From Pseudaminobacter sp040049255 (GTDB lineage: Bacteria; Pseudomonadota; Alphaproteobacteria; Rhizobiales; Rhizobiaceae), in the NCBI RefSeq assembly GCF_040049255.1, contig NZ_JBDZDR010000002.1, forward strand, positions 620,001 to 684,000: a stretch of 64,000 nt of DNA, in the 5' to 3' direction. Each line of letters starts with the position of its first letter. Within the stretch, counting starts at the first letter, position 1. Below the pieces are notes generated by a model. The model did not search any database and was not told the origin of the DNA. It saw nothing but the letters and a program-made list of their open reading frames with translations. A program made the translations under genes and the position numbers. This document shows positions 8,001 to 15,854 of the stretch, in pieces.

Positions 8001-8999
8001 AGCGGCTGGCACCCTGCGCAAATCGAGCCGAAGCCCGCTGCTCCCAGCATCGTCGGTCAGCCGCATGTGGAGTTTCTGGACCTTCCCTCAGGGCCGGGCG
8101 AGGGCGAGCCGCAAGATCAGTTCAGGGCTGCCGTTTGGCAGAAGACCTGGAAAAGCCAGCTGCTTTTTGCTTCGCCGGAGGACACCGGCTTTGCCCAACG
8201 CGGCGCGATAGCCCAGCCTGCAAGCATGGGCCGCCTGATGGAAGCACTGCCGCAGGGGCGCGAGGGCCGGCTCGACCGACGCCATCCCATCATCGTGGAA
8301 ATGTTCGACGCCGAACTCTCGAGCGTGAGCCGCCTGCAACTTCTCAACGGGGCGAATGCCGCCGCTATCAAATCGGCGAATGGCGCCTGGGAGGTGATCC
8401 AGTTCCGGGAGGCGGAGGAAATCGGGCCGGACATCTGGCGCTTGCAAACGCTGCTGCGCGGCCAGCTTGGAACCGGCGACGCGATGGAGGCAGGTGCCCC
8501 AGCGGGCTCGAGCTTTGTTCTCCTCGACGAGGCGGTACGGCCCGCGGGGCTGCGGGCCTCGGAGATCGGCCTTTTGCTGAACTGGCGCGTGGGGCCGGCC
8601 GGTGCCGAATTTTCGGACGCCAGATTTGCCACCGTCCAGGCAGCGGGAGGTATGCGTGCACGCCTGCCTCTGGCGCCGGTGCATTTGAGAGCGCAGCGGA
8701 AGAGAAACGGTGACCTCGCAATTTCATGGATTCGACGGGGAAGGAGCCGTGCGGATGACTGGGATGCCAGCGAAATTCCCCTGGGTGAGGAGCGTGAGGA
8801 ATATCGAATCGATATTGCGGATGCAGATGGCGGGACGGTCCGCACTCTCTCGGTATCTGAGCCCCGATGGGTCTATCCGGCGGCAATGATGCAGGCTGAC
8901 CTGGGAGGCGGCGCGGCCGAGGTCAGTATCAAGGTCAGGCAGTTGAGTGTCGCGGCTGGCTGGGGGCTTCCTCTGATCCACCGGATGTCACTGATCTAG
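5094..8999 (+). CDS. GTA megatron / TIM-barrel tail protein (gp15-like)
   Basis: The large tail-tip protein of the GTA, 1301 residues. The first 45 residues are Gly/Ala-rich and hydrophobic, followed by the IPRVYGSARIGGTLIW region of phage tail tip proteins. Residues about 430-740 form the GTA TIM-barrel-like (glycoside hydrolase-like) domain, with FVIGTELRGLTTLR, DWSEYFGHQP, DAVGMDNYMPLSDWR and WFTELGCPAVDKGPNQPNVF. The Phage-tail_3 domain follows at about 800-960 and a beta-rich receptor-binding-like region fills the C-terminus. It starts 15 bases after the peptidase gene with a GGAGG site. It is the last gene of the cluster, and the next 130 bases hold no gene. Confidence 0.93.
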   Translation: MATILLQAAGAALGGVLGPVGSAIGSAVGAMAGYAIDRALIDSTRHVEGPRLTGARPFTAEEGASIPRVYGSARIGGTLIWATRFEEASTTRRQGSKGGGPRVTEYSYFANVGFALCEGEIAGVRRIWADGREIDRNDFEVRIYRGSEDQPVDPLIEAKQGTGNAPAYRGLAYVVFERFALGDFGNRIPQFQFEVLRPVGETARQVRAVCLIPGATEYGLSPRLVTQQKRPGDSSAANRHVLHAGSNLSASLDELQMLCPNLEHVAVVATWFGDDLRAGECRIRPMVTSRTASGFSDAWSSSGIGRGAAEVVSWSGDGPAYGGTPSDRSIIAAIREIKARGLKVTLYPFVMMDIAADNTLPDPYGEAAQAAYPWRGRITCFPAPMRPGSTDRTTAARAQVAAICGGALRTQFAPTSDGVRFTGPAGDWGYRRFLMHFAHLAAAAGGVDAFVIGTELRGLTTLRDQNDAFPFVEALCALAADVRAISGTGMAITYAADWSEYFGHQPADGSGDVYFHLDELWAHPAIDAVGMDNYMPLSDWRDEDYSGANPDGFHGTYDAAGLAHAIASGEGFDWYYPSPDARLHRERAPITDGSHGKPWIYRYKDLVGWWSNRHYNRVGGQEVYNPTAWVPCSKPIWFTELGCPAVDKGPNQPNVFPDPKSVENAIPYFSNGGRCDLAQQRFLDAHARHWCPEGAGFQEENNPLSPLYGGRMVDPERIYLWAWDARPYPAFPLRKDVWSDGDNWSRGHWLNGRLGNPSVAALIEGILADHGLPPADTLEVDGTVQGYVIADPTSARAALEPLIELFDIAVHEEADRLVFRSRARRNGGPLEITEFVYDGRNTVVETVRMPDHHLPVEGILAFRDPLMEYQAGTVRSVRQGVPGSRQQVISFPGVLESAEAKALLDDWMRRIWAERESVSFAVTSPNAEIVPGKVIRLAGTGANYEFMVTEIEDGLVRKVAARQIVRSSPSGWHPAQIEPKPAAPSIVGQPHVEFLDLPSGPGEGEPQDQFRAAVWQKTWKSQLLFASPEDTGFAQRGAIAQPASMGRLMEALPQGREGRLDRRHPIIVEMFDAELSSVSRLQLLNGANAAAIKSANGAWEVIQFREAEEIGPDIWRLQTLLRGQLGTGDAMEAGAPAGSSFVLLDEAVRPAGLRASEIGLLLNWRVGPAGAEFSDARFATVQAAGGMRARLPLAPVHLRAQRKRNGDLAISWIRRGRSRADDWDASEIPLGEEREEYRIDIADADGGTVRTLSVSEPRWVYPAAMMQADLGGGAAEVSIKVRQLSVAAGWGLPLIHRMSLI

Positions 9000-9135
9000 A
9001 ACGCGATATGGTTGCGCAAATGTCCCTGCTCCCCTTCGCTTTCCCCGAGGGAGCCGATGGGGCTTGCAGGCTAGCGGATTAGCTGCTGATCTATGTTCAT
9101 TTCGCGTTCAGCAGCCATCTCCTAAAACGACGACC

Positions 9136-9432
9136 ATGATTATGACCCGCTCCCGATTCCGGTCTGCCGCCCTGGCGTTTTGCCTGTCAGGCCTCGTCGC
9201 GTCGCAATCTGTTGCGGCGCCGGCTGCGGGACAGGGCGATGAAAGCTTCGTTATCGCTGCAGCCGATTGCTATGCCATCGGCCAGCAGGTCGCTGCCCAG
9301 AATGGCGGTACGCTTGCCAAGGCGAGCGCCGCCACGCAAGGAGGACAGTCGGTGTGCGTGATTGTCGTGCTCGTGCCCGGAAAGGATGGGCAACGCCCCC
9401 GCCGGTCTGAATTCGTGGTGCCACAGAATTGA
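9136..9432 (+). CDS. feuN: Small secreted protein, FeuN-like modulator of the adjacent two-component system
   Basis: A 98-residue exported protein. Residues 1-27 form a signal peptide (RSRFRSAALAFCLSGLVASQSVAA). The mature part has two cysteines (ADCYAIG and QSVCVIV) and a C-terminal VLVPGKDGQRPRR-EFVVP strand. In Sinorhizobium meliloti a small periplasmic protein of this type, FeuN, is encoded just upstream of feuP and restrains the sensor FeuQ. Here the gene has the same position, size and exported nature. The identification rests on that context and general resemblance, not on alignment. I set the start at ATG 9136 (9142 is equally possible); the frame opens at 9064 but that part looks non-coding. 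Confidence 0.6.
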   Translation: MIMTRSRFRSAALAFCLSGLVASQSVAAPAAGQGDESFVIAAADCYAIGQQVAAQNGGTLAKASAATQGGQSVCVIVVLVPGKDGQRPRRSEFVVPQN

Positions 9433-9512
9433 CACAGGCATGCGGCGATTCGCATGAGACAAGAATTGATCGGATGCTTTGCCTGTTTTTGGGGTGACGG
9501 AAAAATAATTGA

Positions 9513-10178
9513 ATGCGGATACTGGTCGTTGAAGATGACAAGGAACTGAACCGGCAGCTTTCCGAGGCTTTGAGCGATGCCGGTTATGTGGTGGATCGAG
9601 CTTTCGACGGCGAAGAAGGGCATTTCCTTGGCGACACGGAGCCCTACGACGCTGTGGTGCTCGACATCGGTTTGCCGCAGATGGATGGGATAAGCGTGGT
9701 CGAGCGCTGGCGGCGCGACGGCCGGAAGATGCCGGTTCTGATCCTGACTGCACGCGACCGGTGGAGCGACAAGGTGGCCGGTATCGATGCCGGCGCTGAC
9801 GACTACGTGACCAAGCCGTACCATATCGAAGAAGTGTTGGCGCGTGTTCGCGCTCTCATTCGCCGTGCTGCCGGCCATGCTTCGTCGGAACTTTCGTGCG
9901 GTCCGCTGCGGCTGGACACCAGGGCCTCCAAGGCCGATGTGGACGGCGTGCCGCTGAAGCTCACCTCACATGAGTTTCGCCTGCTTGCCTATCTGATGCA
10001 TCACATGGGCGATGTGGTGTCGCGTTCCGAATTGGTCGAGCATCTCTACGACCAGGATTTCGACAGGGATTCCAACACGATCGAGGTGTTTGTAGGCCGG
10101 CTTCGCAAGAAGATGGGCGTGGACATGATCGAGACGGTCCGAGGCATGGGATACCGCATACGCGAGCCTGCTCAGTGA
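9513..10178 (+). CDS. feuP: OmpR/PhoP-family response regulator, FeuP-like
   Basis: A 221-residue response regulator with an N-terminal receiver domain (phospho-acceptor Asp51 in LDIGLP, acidic pair VVEDD near the start, Lys in DDYVTKPY) and a C-terminal winged helix (LTSHEFRLLAYL, EVFVGRLRKKMG). The sequences GHFLGDTEPYDA and TARDRWSDKVAGIDAGADDYV match what I recall of rhizobial FeuP, which controls cyclic glucan export (ndvA) and osmoadaptation in S. meliloti. It sits between a small exported protein and a PhoQ-like kinase, the feuN-feuP-feuQ order. The kinase gene begins 46 bases downstream. Confidence 0.78.
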   Translation: MRILVVEDDKELNRQLSEALSDAGYVVDRAFDGEEGHFLGDTEPYDAVVLDIGLPQMDGISVVERWRRDGRKMPVLILTARDRWSDKVAGIDAGADDYVTKPYHIEEVLARVRALIRRAAGHASSELSCGPLRLDTRASKADVDGVPLKLTSHEFRLLAYLMHHMGDVVSRSELVEHLYDQDFDRDSNTIEVFVGRLRKKMGVDMIETVRGMGYRIREPAQ

Positions 10179-10224
10179 AGGTGCGGCAGATGCTCGCCGG
10201 CCACCTAGACCGCAGGATTGCGAG

Positions 10225-11601
10225 ATGAATTTCGGCCCACGATCGGTGGCCTTCCGCGTCATCGCCTTTTCCACGGTGTGGGCGGTGGTGGCGCTCATCG
10301 TCATCTATACGGTGATTGCGACACTCTACCGGCAGGCGAGCGAGAGAGGCTTCGAGAGCCTGCTTTCGGCGCATCTATTCAACCTGATCGGTTCTGTGGG
10401 CGTGTCGGAACCGGGGGTCCTGACCGGCGGACCCGATCTGGGTGATCTGCGGTTTTCGGAACCCGAATCCGGCTGGTACTGGGCGGTGGAGCCGGTGTCG
10501 CCCGGACTGAGCGGGACGCTGCGCTCGCTGTCGACGACCGAGACCATACCGTCTCCCCAGGTCTCGGAAGTGCCGTTCAATGCATCGTTTCAACGCAACT
10601 ACAGAATGCAGGGCATCTCCGGCGAGGAGATAGAGGTGCTGGAGAACGAATTCGTTCTCGATGCCAAGAACAGGATTGCCCGCTTTCGCGTGATGGGCAA
10701 CCGCAGCGAACTGGAGAAGGAAATCGGGGCGTTCGACAAGCGCCTGTTCACCTATCTGTCGATGTTTGGCGTTGGCATGATCGCGATCAACGCGATTGCG
10801 ATTCTGCTCGGTCTGCGGCCGCTCGGGCGCGTGCGCGAGGCCTTGGCCATGGTGCGCGAGGGACGCGCCCAGAGGCTCGATGGCAAATTCCCGGTCGAAA
10901 TCGAACCGCTGGCCAATGAAACCAACGCATTGATCGACAACAACCGGCGCATCATCGAGCGCTCGCGCACCCAGGTCGGGAACCTGGCTCACTCACTGAA
11001 GACGCCGCTTGCCGTGCTCCTGAACGAAGGACGCGCAATCGGCGGAGAAAAGGGAAAACTGATCGCCGATCAGGCTGCTGCGATGCAAAGCCAGGTGGAG
11101 CACTACCTGCGCCGCGCCAGAGTGGCCGCGCAGCGGGACAGCGTCGTGTTCAGGACGCCCGTCACTCCCGTGCTTCAGCGGATGGTGAGGGTGATGGCGA
11201 AGCTGAACCCAGGTATCAACCTTTCCCTCGTAGCGCCGCCAGCCGAAATCGTTTTCGGTGGCGAACGTGAGGATCTCGAGGAGATCGTCGGCAACCTGCT
11301 CGAAAACGCAATGAAGTGGGCTGACGGGAACGTCCGCGTTTCTGTGGCGCAGATCGGCCAGCAAGCCTCGGCTTCTGCCGAATTCTCGCTGGTGATCGAG
11401 GATGATGGGCCGGGTATTCCCGAGGAAAAGGCCCGCGAAGCTCTTAGACGCGGCAAGCGGCTTGACGAGACGAAACCCGGAACAGGGCTGGGCCTGGCGA
11501 TCGTGGCCGAACTTGTCAACGAATATGGCGGCCGACTGATGTTGGAGCGCTCGTCGCTCGGGGGCCTGAAAGCGATTGTCCAGCTACGCCGAGTACAATA
11601 G
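10225..11601 (+). CDS. feuQ: PhoQ-like sensor histidine kinase, FeuQ-like
   Basis: A 458-residue membrane sensor kinase. One transmembrane helix lies at about 10-32, a periplasmic domain of about 145 residues follows, and a second helix at about 178-200 leads into a HAMP-like linker. The phospho-accepting His256 lies in NLAHSLKTPL, the PhoQ-type H-box. The ATPase domain has the N-box (NLLENAMKWA), G1 (DDGPGIP) and G2 (GTGLGLAI). It most likely phosphorylates the FeuP-like regulator upstream. If the cluster works as in S. meliloti, the small periplasmic protein acts on this kinase. Confidence 0.78.
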   Translation: MNFGPRSVAFRVIAFSTVWAVVALIVIYTVIATLYRQASERGFESLLSAHLFNLIGSVGVSEPGVLTGGPDLGDLRFSEPESGWYWAVEPVSPGLSGTLRSLSTTETIPSPQVSEVPFNASFQRNYRMQGISGEEIEVLENEFVLDAKNRIARFRVMGNRSELEKEIGAFDKRLFTYLSMFGVGMIAINAIAILLGLRPLGRVREALAMVREGRAQRLDGKFPVEIEPLANETNALIDNNRRIIERSRTQVGNLAHSLKTPLAVLLNEGRAIGGEKGKLIADQAAAMQSQVEHYLRRARVAAQRDSVVFRTPVTPVLQRMVRVMAKLNPGINLSLVAPPAEIVFGGEREDLEEIVGNLLENAMKWADGNVRVSVAQIGQQASASAEFSLVIEDDGPGIPEEKAREALRRGKRLDETKPGTGLGLAIVAELVNEYGGRLMLERSSLGGLKAIVQLRRVQ

Positions 11602-11629
11602 AGAAGTATTGTGGCGGAAGTTCCCGGTT

Positions 11630-11651
11630 GGCCAAATTTCGGCCAAATATC
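11630..11651 (+). promoter_or_regulatory. Tandem 11-bp direct repeat, candidate response-regulator box
   Basis: Two adjacent 11-mers, GGCCAAATTTC (11630-11640) and GGCCAAATATC (11641-11651), differ at one base. OmpR/PhoP-family regulators commonly bind direct repeats with 11-bp spacing. The box lies about 50 bases upstream of the lipoprotein gene and just after the FeuP/FeuQ-like genes, so the FeuP-like protein is the obvious candidate. The repeat is seen; the binding is inferred. Confidence 0.35.
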
Positions 11652-11701
11652 GGTCCTATCGCAGACCTTGCAAGCCTTTGATCGGTTAGGGGAATTTCGA
11701 A

Positions 11702-12175
11702 TTGGTGGCAGGCGTGAGAATTGGCATCGCACTCGCGGGCGGATTGCTTGCAATTTCGGGCTGCAGCACAGTCGGCCTGAACGGCACCAGGGGATCAGCC
11801 GCCGGCGCGGCAGCCGGCGGTTTTGCATCAGGCGAGGCAGGCGCCGGCAAGGGCAGGGTTGCTGCGACGATCATCAGCGCGATGGCAGGCGGCCTCATCG
11901 GCGGGTCGATAGGCACAGGCTTGGACGAACGTGAGCGCCGCAACGCGCTGGAGGCAGAATACCGGGCGCTGGAATATACGCAGAGCGGCCAGCCGGTAAG
12001 CTGGCAGGGCAGTCGGTCCGGACGGTCGGGTCAGGTGGTTGCCGCGCAGCCCTATCGAGTCGGCTCCCAGGATTGTCGCCAATATTCGCAAACGGTCTAT
12101 ATTTCCGGGCAGTCGCGCACTGCACGTGGAACGGCCTGCCGCAATGCGGATGGGAGTTGGACGCCGCTGACCTGA
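11702..12175 (+). CDS. Glycine-zipper surface lipoprotein (RT0821/Lpp0805, 17-kDa antigen-like)
   Basis: A 157-residue outer membrane lipoprotein. A signal peptide ends in a lipobox (LLAISGC, acylated Cys at about 21). Next comes a glycine-zipper pair (GSAAGAAAGGF, then AMAGGLIGGSIGTGLDERERR) as in the 17-kDa surface antigen family, and a C-terminal domain with two Cys (DCRQYS, GTACR) and a terminal DGSW. I kept the TTG at 11702, which has AGGGGA about 6 bases upstream; GTG at 11705 or 11714 are alternatives. The function is unknown, probably envelope structure. Confidence 0.78.
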   Translation: MVAGVRIGIALAGGLLAISGCSTVGLNGTRGSAAGAAAGGFASGEAGAGKGRVAATIISAMAGGLIGGSIGTGLDERERRNALEAEYRALEYTQSGQPVSWQGSRSGRSGQVVAAQPYRVGSQDCRQYSQTVYISGQSRTARGTACRNADGSWTPLT

Positions 12176-12270
12176 ACCAGGCTTTAAACGCCTTGGAATA
12201 GCCGCCCACCGTCAATCCGCCGCAGGCGATGCAGGTTGGCACTGCATCCGTCGAAGGATATTAAGAGGGC

Positions 12271-13410
12271 ATGGTTTTCTGGTTGATCGCCGCCCTGCTT
12301 ACGCTTGGGGCCAGCTTGTCGGTATTGCTGCCACTGGCCGGGCGCGCTCGAGGCGTCGCCGCGGGCAGCGCCCATGACCTTGAGGTTTATCGCGATCAAC
12401 TCGGCGAACTCGAGCGCGACGTCGCGCGCGGGTTGATCCAGCCCGCGGACGCCGAACAGGCGCGGGCGGAAATCGCACGGCGGATCATTCGGCTGGGCGG
12501 TGATGGAGCCGCCGAGCGGCTATCGTCGCGTTTCACTTATGCCGGCAGGATCGTGGGCGCCGCCGCCGTTCTCGCGGTGCCGCTGGTGAGTTGGGGTCTT
12601 TACGGCGTTCTCGGGTCCCCGGACATACCGGCACAGCCGCTTCGCGAACGCCTCGCGCAAAATCCCGCGGAAAGTTCCGTGGACGAGTTGATTGCACGTG
12701 CGGAAGGCCATCTTGCCGCCAATCCGCAGGACGGTCGCGGCTGGGATGTGCTGGCGCCGGTATATGCCCGCTTGGGGCGTTTTGACGATGCGGCGGCCGC
12801 CTACCGCAACGCCATACGACTGCAAGGTTCCACTGCCGCTCGCGAATCCGGCCTCGGCGAGGCGCTCACCAATGCGGGCGACGGGCTGGTTTCAGCCGAG
12901 GCGCAGCAGGCGTTCGAGCGTGCGCTGAAACTGGAGATGGACCAGCCGAAGGCGCGCTTCTATCTTGCCATGGCGCTGGTGCAGGACGGGAAGATGGCCG
13001 AGGCAGTCAAGGCGTGGGAAGCCATGCTTGCCAGCCTGCCGGCGGACTCGCCATGGCGTTCTCCTACCGAACAGGCCTTGGCGGAAACCACGCGCAGGGT
13101 GGCCGAGGGGCCCGCCAAGCCGGACGCCGGCCTGACGCAGCAGGACATGGATGCGGCCGCGGCCATGTCGCAGCAGGATCGCAAGGCGATGATCGAAACG
13201 ATGGTCGCCGGGCTGGATGAGAAGCTGCGGCAGAACCCGCATGACTCGGAAGGCTGGCAGCGGCTTCTGCGTTCCTACATGGTGCTAGGCAAGAAGGACC
13301 AGGCCCAGGACGCGCTTGCCAGAGGGCTTGCAGCGCTGGGAGCCAGCACCGAAGACGGTCGGAAATTCGCCGAATTCGCGGCCACGCTAGGCTTGTCGGC
13401 GACGGAGTGA
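12271..13410 (+). CDS. ccmI: Cytochrome c biogenesis protein CcmI (CycH)
   Basis: A 379-residue CcmI, the apocytochrome c chaperone of the system I maturation pathway. Two transmembrane helices (about residues 1-22 and 90-112) flank a cytoplasmic loop with the typical EVYRDQLGELERD--RG-I----AE-AR-EI-RR pattern. The periplasmic part has TPR-like repeats (GWDVLAPVYARLGRFDDA, then ARFYLAMALVQDGK, then GWQRLLRSYMVLG) that hold the apocytochrome C-terminus for CcmF/H. It is the first gene of the ccmIEFH operon, as in other rhizobia. The ATG at 12271 follows a GAGGG site. Confidence 0.94.
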   Translation: MVFWLIAALLTLGASLSVLLPLAGRARGVAAGSAHDLEVYRDQLGELERDVARGLIQPADAEQARAEIARRIIRLGGDGAAERLSSRFTYAGRIVGAAAVLAVPLVSWGLYGVLGSPDIPAQPLRERLAQNPAESSVDELIARAEGHLAANPQDGRGWDVLAPVYARLGRFDDAAAAYRNAIRLQGSTAARESGLGEALTNAGDGLVSAEAQQAFERALKLEMDQPKARFYLAMALVQDGKMAEAVKAWEAMLASLPADSPWRSPTEQALAETTRRVAEGPAKPDAGLTQQDMDAAAAMSQQDRKAMIETMVAGLDEKLRQNPHDSEGWQRLLRSYMVLGKKDQAQDALARGLAALGASTEDGRKFAEFAATLGLSATE

Positions 13411-13414
13411 ACGC

Positions 13415-13849
13415 ATGACGCGCAAGCAGAAGAGATTGTCGATCATTGCAGGCGGTGCGGCCTTCCTGGTGGCGGCGACCGCACTGACATTCTACGCGCT
13501 TGGGCAGAAGGCTTCTTATTTCTACATGCCTGCCGACCTGCAGGCGGCGACGCTGGAGCCCGGCCAGCGCATCCGCCTCGGAGGACTGGTCGAAAAGGGC
13601 ACGATCGTGCGCGGGCAGGGAACGCAGGTCAGCTTCGGCGTGACCGACCACGAAAAGTCGGTCAAGGTCACTTATTCCGGAATCTTGCCGGACCTTTTCC
13701 GGGAAGAGCAGGGCGTGATCACCGAAGGCAGTTTCGGTTCCGATGGCGTCTTCGTGGCCGACAGCGTGCTGGCCAAGCATGACGAGAACTATATGCCCAA
13801 GGAAGTCGCCGATGGCCTGAAGGCCAAGGGTGTGTGGCAGGAGAACTGA
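13415..13849 (+). CDS. ccmE: Cytochrome c maturation heme chaperone CcmE
   Basis: A 144-residue membrane-anchored periplasmic heme chaperone. One N-terminal transmembrane helix (about 8-28) precedes an OB-fold domain. The heme-attaching histidine is His122 in LAKHDENYMP, the exact CcmE signature, and the tyrosine that follows is also conserved. The IRLGGLVEKGT and VTDHEKSVKVTYSGILPDLF segments are typical. It begins 4 bases after ccmI and passes heme to CcmF downstream. Confidence 0.96.
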   Translation: MTRKQKRLSIIAGGAAFLVAATALTFYALGQKASYFYMPADLQAATLEPGQRIRLGGLVEKGTIVRGQGTQVSFGVTDHEKSVKVTYSGILPDLFREEQGVITEGSFGSDGVFVADSVLAKHDENYMPKEVADGLKAKGVWQEN

Positions 13850-13868
13850 GTGAAGGATCCGCGCCGCC

Positions 13869-15854
13869 ATGGTTGAAATCGGACATTTCGCGCTGGTTCT
13901 GGCGTTCGCGCTGGCGCTGGTCCAATCGGTGGTGCCGATGGTTGGCGCGCGCACCGGCAATGATCGGCTGATGGCAGTGGGCGGCCCGGTTACAGTGAGC
14001 GGATTTGCACTGACGGCGCTGTCGTTTGTCGCGCTTGCGGTCGCCTATTTGCAGTCTGATTTTTCGGTGGCCAATGTCTGGGAGAATTCCCACTCGCTCC
14101 AGCCGCTTATCTACAAGCTCACCGGCACCTGGGGGAACCACGAAGGCTCCATGTTGCTGTGGGTCTTGATCCTGAGCTTTTTCGGAGCGCTGGTGGCGGC
14201 CTTCGGCGCCAACCTGCCCGCTACCTTGCGGGCCAATGTCCTGGCTGTGCAGGGTTGGATCGGCGCGGCTTTCCTCCTGTTCATCCTGACGACTTCGAAC
14301 CCCTTCGCTCGCTTGATCCCAGCTCCTATCGAAGGGCGCGATCTGAACCCGATCCTGCAGGACATCGGCCTCGCCGTTCATCCGCCGCTTCTCTATCTCG
14401 GCTATGTCGGGTTTTCGGTCTGCTTCTCCTTTGCCGTCGCCGCCCTTATCGAAGGCCGGATAGATGCCGCTTGGGCGCGCTGGGTGCGGCCGTGGACGCT
14501 TGCCGCCTGGGTGTTCCTGACCGGAGGCATCGCGATGGGCTCCTATTGGGCTTACTATGAGCTTGGGTGGGGCGGCTTCTGGTTCTGGGATCCGGTGGAG
14601 AATGCCTCCTTCATGCCGTGGCTTGCAGGAACGGCGCTGCTGCACTCGGCGATCGTGATGGAAAAGCGTTCGGCGCTGAAGATCTGGACGCTGCTTCTGG
14701 CGATCCTCACATTCTCGCTGTCACTCCTCGGCACATTCCTGGTGCGCTCTGGCGTTTTGACCTCGGTGCACGCTTTCGCGACCGACCCAAGCCGCGGCGT
14801 CTTCATTCTGTGCATTCTCACCGTGTTCATCGGCGGATCGCTGGCGCTGTTTGCGCTGCGTGCGGGAACCCTGACGGCGGGCGGCATGTTCCAGCCGATC
14901 TCCCGCGAAGGCTCGCTGGTGCTCAACAATCTGTTCCTGACGACCGCGACCGCGACGGTCCTCATCGGGACGCTCTACCCCCTGCTTCTGGAGGCCGTGA
15001 CAGGCGACAAGATCTCCGTCGGCGCGCCGTTCTTCAATCTCACCTTCGGGTCGCTCATGATCCCCGTGTTGCTGCTCGTGCCCTTCGGACCGCTGCTGGC
15101 CTGGAAGCGGGGCGACATGTTCGGGGCGGCCCAGCGCCTGATGACGGCATTCGGCGGCTCGCTGCTTGCGGTGCTGGTGGCCATGCTTTTCATCGATGGC
15201 GCCACTGTGTTCGCCGCGCTTGGCATCGGCATTGCAGTCTGGCTCGTTCTCGGCGCCTTGACGGATCTGGCGTTGAAGTCCGGGCTGGGTAACGTCTCGA
15301 TGAATGTCGCCTTCCGCCGTTTCATCGGCTTGCCGCGTTCGGTGTTCGGCACGGCGCTGGCGCATCTTGGGCTGGGCGTGACGATGCTTGGCATCGTCAG
15401 CGTCGTTTCGTTCGAAACCGAGCAGATATTGACGATGCACCCGGGCCAGACCGTGGAGATCGCTGGCCGCACCGTGCGCTTTGATGGCATTCACCCTGCA
15501 CAAGGGCCGAATTTCACCGAAGACCGCGGCAGGTTCGTGCTGCTGGGAGCCGATGGCAAGGACCGCGCCGAAGTGGTTTCCTCCAAGCGCTTCTATCCTG
15601 CGCGCCGCATGCCGACCACGGAAGCCGGCATCAGAACGATGGGTTTCAGCCAGCTCTATGTCGCGCTCGGCGATGAGTCCGCCGATGGAAGCGTGGTTGT
15701 GCGCATGTGGTGGAAGCCGATGGTGACCTTGATCTGGCTCGGCGGCCTGGTGATGATGATCGGCGGAACCGTATCGCTCACCGACCGGCGGCTGCGCGTG
15801 GGCGCGCCGACGCGCGCAAGAGCAATTCAGAAACTGAAGCCGGTCGCGCCATGA
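13869..15854 (+). CDS. ccmF: Heme lyase CcmF
   Basis: A 661-residue polytopic inner membrane protein, the integral part of the CcmF/H heme ligation complex. It shows the tryptophan-rich WWD domain (GWGGFWFWDPVENASFMPWL, about 232-251), the heme-coordinating histidine environment near LTGTWGNHEGSMLLW (about 85-100) and VHPPLLYLGYVGF (about 170), and a large C-terminal periplasmic loop with FDGI-P--GPNF-EDRGRF. The length is normal. The stop overlaps ccmH as ATGA. Confidence 0.96.
   Translation: MVEIGHFALVLAFALALVQSVVPMVGARTGNDRLMAVGGPVTVSGFALTALSFVALAVAYLQSDFSVANVWENSHSLQPLIYKLTGTWGNHEGSMLLWVLILSFFGALVAAFGANLPATLRANVLAVQGWIGAAFLLFILTTSNPFARLIPAPIEGRDLNPILQDIGLAVHPPLLYLGYVGFSVCFSFAVAALIEGRIDAAWARWVRPWTLAAWVFLTGGIAMGSYWAYYELGWGGFWFWDPVENASFMPWLAGTALLHSAIVMEKRSALKIWTLLLAILTFSLSLLGTFLVRSGVLTSVHAFATDPSRGVFILCILTVFIGGSLALFALRAGTLTAGGMFQPISREGSLVLNNLFLTTATATVLIGTLYPLLLEAVTGDKISVGAPFFNLTFGSLMIPVLLLVPFGPLLAWKRGDMFGAAQRLMTAFGGSLLAVLVAMLFIDGATVFAALGIGIAVWLVLGALTDLALKSGLGNVSMNVAFRRFIGLPRSVFGTALAHLGLGVTMLGIVSVVSFETEQILTMHPGQTVEIAGRTVRFDGIHPAQGPNFTEDRGRFVLLGADGKDRAEVVSSKRFYPARRMPTTEAGIRTMGFSQLYVALGDESADGSVVVRMWWKPMVTLIWLGGLVMMIGGTVSLTDRRLRVGAPTRARAIQKLKPVAP

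Noticed and set aside
1..8999. Ordinary integrated prophage
   Set aside because: Only tail genes in the exact RcGTA order are seen, with no integrase, repressor, holin or endolysin, and the right flank is core genome. A GTA explains this better, although the left flank is not in view.
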